A stretch of 28,100 nucleotides of DNA, taken from BOKV01 sp041739225. Lineage in GTDB: Bacteria > Pseudomonadota > Alphaproteobacteria > Rhizobiales > Rhizobiaceae. Made by a program: the position numbers and the translations under genes. Below are positions 1-7,105 of this stretch, piece by piece. The notes below the pieces were generated by a model. That model worked only from the letters and a program-made list of their open reading frames with translations, did no database searches and had not been told where the DNA came from. The stretch spans positions 1 to 28,100 of the forward strand of contig JBGSOG010000054.1 of assembly GCA_041739225.1 (NCBI GenBank). The letters are read 5' to 3'. The stretch's first letter is position 1. Each line of letters opens with the position of its first letter.

Positions 1-227
1 ACCACGAGGCTCGCCACCAGCGCGGCATCGATAAGACCCAGCATCTTGAGAATGGTCTGGGTCTCATCAAGGCTGGCGGCCTTGAGGACAAAATCCGTCA
101 GCTTCAACGAAAACGAAAACGCGTACACCGCCAGCGCCAGCGCCAGCGCCAAGCCGAGGTAAAACACCACGAGCAGCCAGCGCGAGGCAAGAATGATGCG
201 TTCGATGAAAAGTTCCAGAGGCTTCAT
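1..227 (-). CDS. UPF0114 (YqhA-like) inner-membrane protein, 5' part only
   Basis: The gene runs off the left edge; only the first 75 codons are present. The start is ATG at 227-225. The protein opens MKPLELFIERIILASRWLL, followed by a hydrophobic segment (YLGLALALALAVYAF, about residues 23-37). The 'ERIIxASRWLL...FYLGL' opening is typical of the UPF0114/YqhA family of small multi-pass inner-membrane proteins, whose function is unknown. The hydrophobic segment is encoded by three perfect copies of the hexamer GCCAGC (130-147, plus strand), giving an Ala-Leu run. A tandem 15-bp repeat lies just upstream. Family assignment is from the N-terminal motif alone. Confidence 0.75.
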   Translation of the reverse strand, partial: MKPLELFIERIILASRWLLVVFYLGLALALALAVYAFSFSLKLTDFVLKAASLDETQTILKMLGLIDAALVASLV

Positions 228-243
228 GAGAACGGCTTCTAGC

Positions 244-277
244 AAGGGGGTAGTGCGGTGGGAAGGGGGTAGTGCGG
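244..277. repeat. Tandem 15-bp direct repeat upstream of the UPF0114 gene
   Basis: AAGGGGGTAGTGCGG occurs at 244-258 and again, identically, at 263-277, a period of 19 bp. The pair ends 17 bp upstream of the minus-strand start of the UPF0114 gene and lies in the spacer to the plus-strand glycosyltransferase. The position suits a double protein-binding site or a local duplication; no known regulator motif is recognised. Confidence 0.6.
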
Positions 278-468
278 CGATAGTGTGTTGTGGAATTGGG
301 GGGTAAATTGTGAGCATGGATTTCGTTTTCCATTTCTTGGCGAGAAGCCCCACCGGAACTGGACAAGGACACATCATTGCGAATTCTCGGCTTAACAATC
401 GACAAATCAATACGCCTGTCCGATGGGTGTGCTATGCGTATTTCCCAGTTCATTGGAAGGATTTTGTC

Positions 469-1425
469 GTGTTTAATTTCGTGGCCGCAGTCGGCAAAGA
501 ATATATCGGGCCTGTGGCGGCAATGTTTCATTCGCTGGCACTTTTCAATAAAGATATCACTTTGCATCTGCTTCATACAGATCTGGGCTTTGACGAATTG
601 CAACGCATTGAGAACGCCGGAAAACCCTTTGGCGCGCTTTTCAGAAATTATCGCATTGATCCAAGCTTGATACGCGATCTGCCTGTATCAGGCCATCTTA
701 CCGTCATGACATATGCACGGTATTTTGCCCCCGATATTTTGGACGTGAACATTGGCAGACTTGTTTATCTGGATGCCGACACAATAGTGACCGGCAGTCT
801 TCGCGAGCTGTTTGAAATGGATCTTGGCAATTCGGTTGTTGCCGCCGGTGCGGAGCTTGAACCGACCGCTTCACGCGCAAAGATTTTGCTCGGGATGCCA
901 ACCCTTACACCTTATCGCAACTCGGGTGTTCTTGTCATTGATACCAAGGAATGGCGAAAGCGGAAGTTTGCAAAAAGCATTGTAAATTATGCCGTCCAAA
1001 ATCAGTCAAAACTTTTGGCAGCAGACCAATGTGCATTCAACGCAACGATGCACGGTATCACTTCGGATTTATCTGCGCGATTCAATGTAATACCGACGCC
1101 CAAATATGGAATGTCCATCGAAGACCCGGCAATAATCCATTTCGTTGGCAGTCCAAAGCCCTGGGATAAAAACGGAACATGGTCAGCATTCCATGAGTGG
1201 CACAGCCAAGGTGCAACGGGAATACCGATGAGCGACCGGGTGATGCCAAAGTTGCCCGGCCTGTTTGGTTTTCAAAATTTCCATGAATTGCGCCGGTCCA
1301 TTCTGGGAATTGCCGGATTTCGCTACCACCGTCGCAGACTCAACCGTATCCGCAAATTGAATTTCATTTCGGCCCGTCTTTTGGTCGAGGCCAAAAACAA
1401 GGAAATGGAATTAACACAGTTTTAA
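469..1425 (+). CDS. Glycosyltransferase family 8 protein
   Basis: A retaining, nucleotide-sugar-dependent glycosyltransferase of the GT8 fold (LPS galactosyl/glucosyltransferase relatives), 318 aa from the start chosen here. The N-terminus NFVAAVGKEYIGPVAAMFHSL fits the first strand of the GT-A domain. The metal-binding DxD motif is D102-A-D104 in 'LVYLDADTIV', and the C-terminal GT8 motif HFVGSPKPW begins at H224. The frame is open back to a GTG at 310, but those extra residues look non-homologous. GTG 469 has GGAAGG at 455-460 and begins right at the domain, so I prefer it. Codon use is AT-richer than the window's other genes, suggesting acquisition. No partner glycan genes are visible; the acceptor is unknown, but LPS or exopolysaccharide decoration is likely. 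Confidence 0.85.
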   Translation: MFNFVAAVGKEYIGPVAAMFHSLALFNKDITLHLLHTDLGFDELQRIENAGKPFGALFRNYRIDPSLIRDLPVSGHLTVMTYARYFAPDILDVNIGRLVYLDADTIVTGSLRELFEMDLGNSVVAAGAELEPTASRAKILLGMPTLTPYRNSGVLVIDTKEWRKRKFAKSIVNYAVQNQSKLLAADQCAFNATMHGITSDLSARFNVIPTPKYGMSIEDPAIIHFVGSPKPWDKNGTWSAFHEWHSQGATGIPMSDRVMPKLPGLFGFQNFHELRRSILGIAGFRYHRRRLNRIRKLNFISARLLVEAKNKEMELTQF

Positions 1426-1449
1426 TTTCATATCGGAAAGCTTTTGGTT

Positions 1450-1617
1450 TTACTGTTTCGGCAACCGGGAAAAAAGTTGGAAATTTAAGTAAATGAATTT
1501 AAGTACCCGCGTTATGCCAATAATTAAAAGTAACAATAAGGTGCCTATCCATACTGGCTTCTGACTAAAAAATGCCTTCAAGAAATCAAATACGTTTTTC
1601 GTTTTATTTTTACCCAT
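1450..1617 (-). CDS. Hypothetical 55-aa single-pass membrane protein
   Basis: The frame runs from ATG 1617-1615 to TAA at 1450-1452. The product has a basic N-terminus (MGKNKTKNVFDFLKAFFSQK), one hydrophobic helix at about residues 24-35 (IGTLLLLLIIGI), a basic flank (TRVLKF) and a short tail ending SRLPKQ. This fits a small inner-membrane protein with an N-terminal amphipathic segment. GAAG lies 7 nt upstream of the ATG, and an in-frame stop shortly upstream fixes the start. The layout (amphipathic segment, K/P, then a Leu-rich helix) loosely recalls the DUF5989 small proteins, but I cannot confirm that. AT-rich DNA easily yields hydrophobic frames, so confidence is limited. Confidence 0.35.
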   Translation of the reverse strand: MGKNKTKNVFDFLKAFFSQKPVWIGTLLLLLIIGITRVLKFIYLNFQLFSRLPKQ

Positions 1618-1733
1618 TTTATAACTTCAATTCATCCCCGAAATACATGAATACGAAGCGGCAATTAGAGAAGATTGCGGCGGTATCACCACGAATTTTA
1701 TTCGTCGCCTGCATGATTCCATATTATTCGTTT

Positions 1734-1927
1734 TTATTTTTCAATATATTGCTCGGAATCGTTCACCGTAATTCCTCTTTGCATTGTCGCAAGTTGTTGG
1801 AGCCGAGGATTAGCCTCAAACTGAAGGAGACTCAATTTCCGCCAAAATTTCAATTTTTCAAATGGGCAATGCCGTCTGCCCAGATTTCGATGCTCAAAGT
1901 GGGTGCTTTTGGGCCTTCGTTTTCCAT
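1734..1927 (-). pseudogene. Possible frameshifted small gene, unrecognised
   Basis: On the minus strand, ATG 1927-1925 opens a 25-codon frame (MENEGPKAPTLSIEIWADG...) ending in TGA at 1852-1850. Around the same point another frame becomes protein-like (KLKFWRKLSLLQFEANPRLQ...) and stays open to TAA at 1736-1734. The switch coincides with a run of five A residues, so a single indel would merge both into one product of roughly 65 aa upstream of the 1450-1617 gene. No family is recognised and the case rests only on composition. Confidence 0.15.
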
Positions 1928-1975
1928 GCTTATTGCATAAGCAATTTACTTGAATGACATAAGTATTTGATTTTC

Positions 1976-2052
1976 TGGCGCACCCGACAGGATTCGAACC
2001 TGTGACCCCTGCCTTCGGAGGGCAGTACTCTATCCAGCTGAGCTACGGGTGC
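1976..2052 (-). tRNA. tRNA-Arg (anticodon CCG)
   Basis: Read on the minus strand: acceptor stem GCACCCG / CGGGTGC, D arm with AGCTGGATA loop, anticodon stem CTGCC/GGCAG around loop CTCCGAA (anticodon CCG), T arm ACAGG-TTCGAAT-CCTGT, discriminator G and an encoded CCA at 1978-1976. It decodes CGG. It is a complete 77-nt cloverleaf with no intron. Its 3' end faces the AT-rich stretch and the GT8 gene. Confidence 0.97.
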
Positions 2053-2076
2053 GCATCGGGTTTTGACCCGGAAATT

Positions 2077-2105
2077 TCGATAGCTGATTGCAGGCAAAAC
2101 GGCAA
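2077..2105 (-). promoter_or_regulatory. Candidate promoter of tRNA-Arg
   Basis: On the minus strand TTGCCG (2105-2100) and TATCGA (2082-2077) are 17 bp apart, with the -10 box 24 nt upstream of the tRNA 5' end. A perfect 5-bp hairpin (CGGGT-TTTG-ACCCG, 2057-2070) lies in the leader. It was judged by eye from the match to the sigma-70-type consensus. Confidence 0.35.
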
Positions 2106-2128
2106 CCGGAAACCGGTATGGCGCGGCT

Positions 2129-2536
2129 TCACGCCGGAACCGGGGTCACCTTGACCTTGGAATCGAAAAAAGCGGCAAGGCCGGCCAGTTCGATCATTTC
2201 GTCATAGGGCGTTTCATAGGCCCACACGGCATTGTCGATCTCGTGGTCGCCGACGACAAGATTCCAATAGCTGGCGGTTCCCTTGAACGGGCAGCGGCTG
2301 GCATGCGCCGAGCGCACCAGATGGTCGCCGTCGATATCTTCCACTGGCACATAATAGGCCGGATTGTGGCCCTGTTCGCGCACCACCATTGCCTTGCTGG
2401 TCCGGGCGATCTGCACCGAGCCGACTGTGACGGTTACCGTGCCCTTGAACGGCTCGAGCATGATGGAATGGTCCGGCCTGGCCTTGAACCCCGGCGAAGG
2501 GTTGGTGGACATTTCTGGAGATACCGGCGCGTTCAT
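2129..2536 (-). CDS. DUF427 domain-containing protein
   Basis: The product is 135 aa, a single small beta-rich DUF427 domain. Visible family hallmarks are the N-terminal strand VTVTVGSVQIARTSKAMVV, PAYYVPVEDID (residues 59-69), the central CPFKGTASYW (82-91) and AVWAYETP (103-110). The biochemical role of the family is not established. The start at 2536 is supported by GGGAG 6 nt upstream. It lies 36 nt after the LysE-type gene on the same strand, so it is probably the last gene of the polA run. The family match is firm, the function open. Confidence 0.9.
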   Translation of the reverse strand: MNAPVSPEMSTNPSPGFKARPDHSIMLEPFKGTVTVTVGSVQIARTSKAMVVREQGHNPAYYVPVEDIDGDHLVRSAHASRCPFKGTASYWNLVVGDHEIDNAVWAYETPYDEMIELAGLAAFFDSKVKVTPVPA

Positions 2537-2572
2537 TTTTGGCTCCCGTTGCCTGATGACCTCATCAATCTA

Positions 2573-3223
2573 TCAGCGGGCGGTCTTCCACGCAAACCAC
2601 AAGGCAATCAGCGCCAGCGCGCCGGAAAGCACACGGCGGGCAATCTGTTCGCGACGTGGATTGTTGAGAAACGGCTCGGCCAACCCTGCGAGTGCGACAA
2701 TTCCGGCATGGATGCCGGTCGCGGCGGCAACATATATGGCGGTGAGCAACAGTGTTTGTTGCAGCTGTGCGCCGGGAGGCAGAAAGGCCGGCAATACCGA
2801 AACGTAAAACACCGCCGCCTTTGGATTGAGCAAATTGGTGATCAGGCCACGGCGGAAATACATCCCCGTTGTTTGTGCCTTGTCCTCGAGCGTGGCCGCC
2901 GCCGATACAGTCCAGCCTTCCCATGCAAGGTACAGCAGATAGAGAACGCCGCCCCAGCGCAGGATTTCATAGGCCAGCGGGGAGTTGTCGATGATGGCAG
3001 TCACACCCAACGCGGCAGCCACCCCGATGACGGCAAGGCCGAGCGCCACGCCGCCAACGGCAGCATAGCCGGGTTTGCGCCCGTGCGTTGCCGCAACCAT
3101 GGCAAGCCAGGTCATGTTCGGCCCCGGGGTCAGCTCGATCAGGACCGAGGCCAGCGCGAATGAGGCAACAACACCAAGCGGCAAGTCGGCAAGGAGGACT
3201 TCGATGAATGAGGGAAAGGTCAT
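2573..3223 (-). CDS. LysE/RhtB-family amino-acid exporter
   Basis: A 216-aa integral inner-membrane exporter. The LysE-type signature TPGPNMTWL sits at residues 32-40 after the first helix, followed by a Gly/Ala-rich second helix. The pattern of about six hydrophobic segments and the conserved NLLNPKAAVFYVSVLPAFLP region are typical. Members export amino acids or derivatives; the substrate cannot be told here. The frame is open further upstream, but that part overlaps the end of polA; the ATG at 3223, 4 nt after the polA stop with GAG just upstream, starts exactly at the family N-terminus. The tight spacing implies co-transcription and perhaps translational coupling with polA. Confidence 0.9.
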   Translation of the reverse strand: MTFPSFIEVLLADLPLGVVASFALASVLIELTPGPNMTWLAMVAATHGRKPGYAAVGGVALGLAVIGVAAALGVTAIIDNSPLAYEILRWGGVLYLLYLAWEGWTVSAAATLEDKAQTTGMYFRRGLITNLLNPKAAVFYVSVLPAFLPPGAQLQQTLLLTAIYVAAATGIHAGIVALAGLAEPFLNNPRREQIARRVLSGALALIALWFAWKTAR

Positions 3224-3227
3224 GATC

Positions 3228-6161
3228 TCAATGCGCCTCGTCCCAGTTGGCGGCGGCCCTTGCATCGACCTGCAGCGGCACTTTCAGGCTGATCGCCGGG
3301 AAAGGCGCCTCGATCATCACCTTGCGGATGAGCGGAATGGCGGTCTCGACCTGCGCCTCCGAAGCCTCGAAAATCAACTCGTCATGAACCTGCAACAGCA
3401 TGCGCACCGAAAGGTTTGCGGCTTCCAGCGCGCCGTCCATGCGCACCATGGCGCGGCGGATGATGTCGGCGGCAGAGCCCTGTATCGGCGCGTTGATCGC
3501 GGCACGCTCGTTGAAGGCGCGCACCTGCGGATTGGGGTCGGCAATGGCCGGGTAATGCGCTTTCCGGCCAAAAACGGTGGTGACATAGCCGTGTTCGCGC
3601 ACGAAGCGCTTGGTCTCCTCCATGTATTCCCTGATGCCGGGAAAACGCTCGAAATAGGTCTTGATGTACTGCCCGGCCTCTTCGCGGCCAATGCCAAGCT
3701 GGTTGGCAAGACCAAAGGCGGAAATGCCATATATAATGCCGAAATTGATCGCCTTGGCCCGGCGGCGCACCATCGGGTCCATGCCCTGTACCGGCACACC
3801 GAACATTTCCGAGGCGGTCATGGCATGGATGTCGAGCCCGTCGGCAAACGCTTTGGTCAGTTGCGGTATGTCGGCAATGTGGGCGAGAATACGCAACTCG
3901 ATCTGCGAATAGTCGGCGGAAATCAGTCTGTTGCCCTTTTCCGCCACGAAGGCAGTGCGGATCTTGCGGCCTTCCTCGGTGCGAACTGGAATGTTTTGAA
4001 GGTTTGGCTCTGAGGATGAAAGCCGCCCGGTGGAAGTGGACGCCATTGAGTATGACGTGTGGACGCGCCGGGTTTGCGGGTGGATATAGCCGGGCAAAGC
4101 GTCGGTGTAGGTGGATTTGAGCTTGGTCAACTGCCGCCAGTCGACAATGCGGCGCGGCAGCGGCAGGCCTTCAGCGGCCAGATCGTCCAGCACCTGCGCC
4201 GAAGTCGACCATTGCCCGGTCTTGGTCTTCTTGGCACCGGGCAGGCCAAGCTTGCCAAACAGTATGTCGCCCAGTTGCTTGGGCGAGCCGATGTTGAAGC
4301 GCTCGCCGGCAAGGGTGTAAATTTCATCCTCGATTGCTGCAGCCGACTGGGCAAATTCGCCGGAAAGCCGCGAAAGAATCTGCCGGTCCACGCAGATGCC
4401 GCGCTGCTCCATGCGGGCGATCACATCGATCAACGGACGCTCCAGCCGTTCATAAACGCTTGCCATGCCTTCGGCGGCAAGGCGTGGCTTCAACACCTGC
4501 CAAAGGCGCAAAGTCACATCGGCATCTTCGGCAGCATAGGCACTCGCCTTGTCGATCGCCACCTGGTCAAAGGTGACCATCGCGCGACCGGACCCGGCGA
4601 CTTCCTTGAATGAAACCGGCGTATGGCCAAGCCATTTTTGTGAAAGCTCGTCCATGCCGTGACCGGTCCGGCCGGCGTCAAGCACGTAGGAAAGCAGCAT
4701 GGTGTCTTCGAGCGGCGTGATTTCGATGCCGCGCCGGGCAAACATCAGCCAGTCGAATTTGAGGTTCTGGCCGATTTTCAGCAGCGAGGCGTCGGTGAGA
4801 ACCGGTTTTAGCGCATCAAGCACTTCGTTCTCGCGCAATTGTCCGGCAACAGAGCCCCCGCCCAGCAAGTCGCCAACCCCGCTTTTGTGATTGAGCGGGA
4901 TGTAGCAGGCGCTGCCGGGAGCATCGCTCAGGGAAATGCCGACCAGTTCGGCCTGCATCGGGTCAAGCGAACTGGTTTCGGTGTCGATGGCAAATTGCCC
5001 GGCGGCTTTCAGCTTCCCGATCCAGCGCGTCAGCGATTCCATGTCGCGCACGCATTCATATGCCGAATAGTCGATCTTCAGGGCAGTCATGTCTGTCTGG
5101 CGTGACTGCGCCAAAGACGCAGGAGTGCCAAGGCCGATCAAGGGATCGCCAGCCGGACCGTTGGCCTGGGCGGCGATACCATCAGCCTTTGTCGCTGCAT
5201 CAAGGTCAGGTCCGCGCATTGCATCGCGGTCGGGGATGGTGAGGCTGGCCGCCTCGATTTGGGAGGCGTCAACGCCTGTAGCCTCGGCAACGCGGCGGGT
5301 CAAAGACGTGAATTCCATCGCTTTGAGGAAGGCGACCAGACGCTTGCCGTCAGGTTCCATCAAAGTCAGATCGCCAATCGGCTCGGCAACCGGCACATCG
5401 TCTTTCAGCGTCACCAATTGCCGCGACAGTCGCACCAGATCGGCACTGGCAATAATGTTTTCACGGCGCTTTTCCTGCTTGATCTCGCCGGCACGTGCCA
5501 GCAGCGTATCCAGATCGCCATATTCCTCCAGCAATTGCGCGGCAGTCTTGGGACCTATGCCGGGAACGCCGGGGACGTTGTCGGTGGAATCGCCGGTCAA
5601 TGCTTGCAAATCAATCATCTTTTCCGGCGGCACACCCCATTTTTCGATTACCTCCGGAATGCCGAGCGTGCGGTCTTTCATCGGGTCGTACAGCACCACC
5701 TTGGGCGTCACCAATTGCATCAAATCCTTGTCGGAAGAGATGATGGTGGCGTCGGCACCCGCTTCACGGGCCTGCCGGGCATAAGTGGCGATGATGTCGT
5801 CGGCCTCATAGCCTTCCATTTCGATGCAAGGCAGGTTGAAGGCACGCGTCGCCTCGCGGATCACGGCAAATTGCGGGCGCAAATCCTCTGGCGGCTCGGT
5901 GCGGTTTGCCTTGTAAAGCGGGTAAAGCTCGTTGCGGAAAGTTTTCGAGGAATAGTCGAAAATCACCGCAAAATGCGTCGGGGTTACGCCCACGGACGTG
6001 TCCCGGGCGTCGCAAACCAATTTCCAGAGCATGTTGCAGAAGCCCGAAACCGCACCCACCGGCAGCCCGTCCGATTTGCGGGTAAGTGGTGGCAGCGCGT
6101 GATAGGCGCGGAAAATATAGGCCGAGCCGTCAACAAGAAACAGGTGGTCGCCGGCCTTCAT
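3228..6161 (-). CDS. polA: DNA polymerase I
   Basis: A 977-aa family A polymerase for Okazaki fragment processing and repair synthesis. The N-terminal 5' nuclease (about 1-300) has FLVDGSAYIFRAYHALPPL and the EADDIIATYA acidic motif near residue 120. The 3'-5' exonuclease domain (about 370-560) keeps the Exo I acids in FAIDTETSSLDP near residue 392, so proofreading should be active. The polymerase domain carries motif A (ISADYSQIELRILAH, about 745), motif B (RRRAKAINFGIIYG, about 800) and motif C (LLQVHDELIF, about 920). It ends in the usual NWDEAH tail. GGAGA lies 6 nt upstream of the ATG. Residues about 300-370 form a low-complexity linker between the nuclease domains, as in other rhizobial PolA. 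It is followed by the LysE gene after 4 nt. Confidence 0.98.
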   Translation of the reverse strand: MKAGDHLFLVDGSAYIFRAYHALPPLTRKSDGLPVGAVSGFCNMLWKLVCDARDTSVGVTPTHFAVIFDYSSKTFRNELYPLYKANRTEPPEDLRPQFAVIREATRAFNLPCIEMEGYEADDIIATYARQAREAGADATIISSDKDLMQLVTPKVVLYDPMKDRTLGIPEVIEKWGVPPEKMIDLQALTGDSTDNVPGVPGIGPKTAAQLLEEYGDLDTLLARAGEIKQEKRRENIIASADLVRLSRQLVTLKDDVPVAEPIGDLTLMEPDGKRLVAFLKAMEFTSLTRRVAEATGVDASQIEAASLTIPDRDAMRGPDLDAATKADGIAAQANGPAGDPLIGLGTPASLAQSRQTDMTALKIDYSAYECVRDMESLTRWIGKLKAAGQFAIDTETSSLDPMQAELVGISLSDAPGSACYIPLNHKSGVGDLLGGGSVAGQLRENEVLDALKPVLTDASLLKIGQNLKFDWLMFARRGIEITPLEDTMLLSYVLDAGRTGHGMDELSQKWLGHTPVSFKEVAGSGRAMVTFDQVAIDKASAYAAEDADVTLRLWQVLKPRLAAEGMASVYERLERPLIDVIARMEQRGICVDRQILSRLSGEFAQSAAAIEDEIYTLAGERFNIGSPKQLGDILFGKLGLPGAKKTKTGQWSTSAQVLDDLAAEGLPLPRRIVDWRQLTKLKSTYTDALPGYIHPQTRRVHTSYSMASTSTGRLSSSEPNLQNIPVRTEEGRKIRTAFVAEKGNRLISADYSQIELRILAHIADIPQLTKAFADGLDIHAMTASEMFGVPVQGMDPMVRRRAKAINFGIIYGISAFGLANQLGIGREEAGQYIKTYFERFPGIREYMEETKRFVREHGYVTTVFGRKAHYPAIADPNPQVRAFNERAAINAPIQGSAADIIRRAMVRMDGALEAANLSVRMLLQVHDELIFEASEAQVETAIPLIRKVMIEAPFPAISLKVPLQVDARAAANWDEAH

Positions 6162-6231
6162 GGAAGTCTCCGAAAAATCGCGTTGCGGGCGGACGATTGC
6201 CCAGCGACAGGCTTATTGCAAGGCAAACGGT

Positions 6232-6711
6232 TCAGTCAGCGTCAGTCAACCGGATGACAGGCTCACACACCACCGGAAAATTAACCGAGCGGGCAATGAA
6301 ACAATACTTGTGCGCCTCATGGTGCAAATCGCGGGCCTTTTGCGGATCGCTGACGGGAGTGATGATGATTTGCGGGCGCAGCGTCACCTTGGTGAATTCG
6401 CCCGAGCCATCCTTGTGCATGACCATTTCGCCAAGCGCGGCGTCTTCATAGGCAGTGACCACCACATTGTTGACTGCGCAAAGATGCAAGTACCACAGCA
6501 TGTGGCACGAGGAGAGCGCGGCAATCAGCATGTCCTCCGGATTGTGCTTGTGAGGATCGCCTCCGAGCTCGGGATCGTTTGAGCAGTGGACAACCATTTT
6601 GCCCGGCGTTTGCAAGTCCCATGTCCGGTCGTAGGCTTTGTAAGCACTTGTGCCGGTGCCGCGATTTCCGGTCCATTGAACTGCTGCGGTGAAGGTATGT
6701 ACTGGTGTCAT
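6232..6711 (-). CDS. OsmC family peroxiredoxin-like protein
   Basis: The product is 159 aa. OsmC/Ohr proteins are thiol peroxidases that detoxify organic hydroperoxides in the cytoplasm. The two conserved cysteines are present: C69 in ALSSCHMLWYLHLC and C137 in HHEAHKYCFIARS. The N-terminal strand region (AAVQWTGNRGTGTSAYKAYDR) and the HNPEDMLIAAL motif before C69 fit the OsmC subgroup better than Ohr. It lies 70 nt upstream of polA on the same strand; a shared transcript is possible but not shown. Extra cysteines at 43, 78 and 149 are not family catalytic residues. Confidence 0.88.
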   Translation of the reverse strand: MTPVHTFTAAVQWTGNRGTGTSAYKAYDRTWDLQTPGKMVVHCSNDPELGGDPHKHNPEDMLIAALSSCHMLWYLHLCAVNNVVVTAYEDAALGEMVMHKDGSGEFTKVTLRPQIIITPVSDPQKARDLHHEAHKYCFIARSVNFPVVCEPVIRLTDAD

Positions 6712-7105
6712 TGGTCATGTTCCGTGAATTACAGAAGTTTAATCCGGCTCACGCCGGAGTGATCGCATTCTTCATTGAAACGCCGCAATGACAACCCCAA
6801 ATCCGGGGCGTGGTTGGTTCCCGCCAACCCGGTTTCCCCGGCCTGTCCCCCGCCGGAGGAGACCCGCGCCGGGCCTCAGCCCGAAACCCGGCAGCGGCAA
6901 TGGCACGGACTGCTGCGGCCCTCCCCCACCCGCCCAACGGCCGCGGCAGTCCGGTCAGCCGGTCCTGGAATCCAGCGGCAAATCCCTTGACAGTGCTTCA
7001 GCTTCCACCAATTTTTCTGCATGCAGCCTGCTGCCTTTGCCGATTGACCGCAGATGTAAATTGGCAGAATTTCACAGGCCTGAAACTTGCAGACCGGAGC
7101 CAGAC
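6712..7105. other. Intergenic region between OsmC-like and M20 genes, no gene seen
   Basis: This divergent spacer of about 390 bp has a very GC- and proline-codon-rich middle (about 6790-6985). Frames through it on both strands give Pro/Arg/Ala-rich products without any family look. A TTGACA at 6987-6992 could be a -35 box for the M20 gene, but no good -10 box follows at the right spacing. Confidence 0.5.

Larger units (their letters stand above)
1426..1975. other. AT-rich intergenic stretch with no confident gene
   Basis: About 550 bp of clearly lower GC than the surroundings lies between the GT8 gene and the 3' end of tRNA-Arg. It contains two candidate small minus-strand reading frames (listed separately), an overlapping plus-strand frame I reject, and a short perfect hairpin (GCTTAT-TGC-ATAAGC, 1928-1942). 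No integrase, IS end or copy of the tRNA 3' end was found in it. Confidence 0.6.

Noticed and set aside
310..468. N-terminal extension of the GT8 gene from GTG 310
   Set aside because: The residues before 469 do not look like a GT8 domain, and GTG 469 has a good RBS directly before the domain.
1572..1940. Plus-strand frame of 122 codons in the AT-rich stretch
   Set aside because: No recognisable domain, Phe/Ser/Lys-rich from AT composition, no convincing RBS, and it overlaps minus-strand frames that look more protein-like.
1976..2052. att-site duplication of the tRNA-Arg 3' end
   Set aside because: No second copy of the tRNA 3' sequence was found in 1-1975, so no att pair can be claimed.
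2243..3163. Long plus-strand frame opposite DUF427 and LysE genes
   Set aside because: Shadow of GC-rich genes on the other strand; Arg/His/Gly-rich with no domain.
6788..7105. N-terminal extension of the M20 peptidase
   Set aside because: Proline/arginine-rich translation unlike the family; the ATG at 7106 gives the normal N-terminus.
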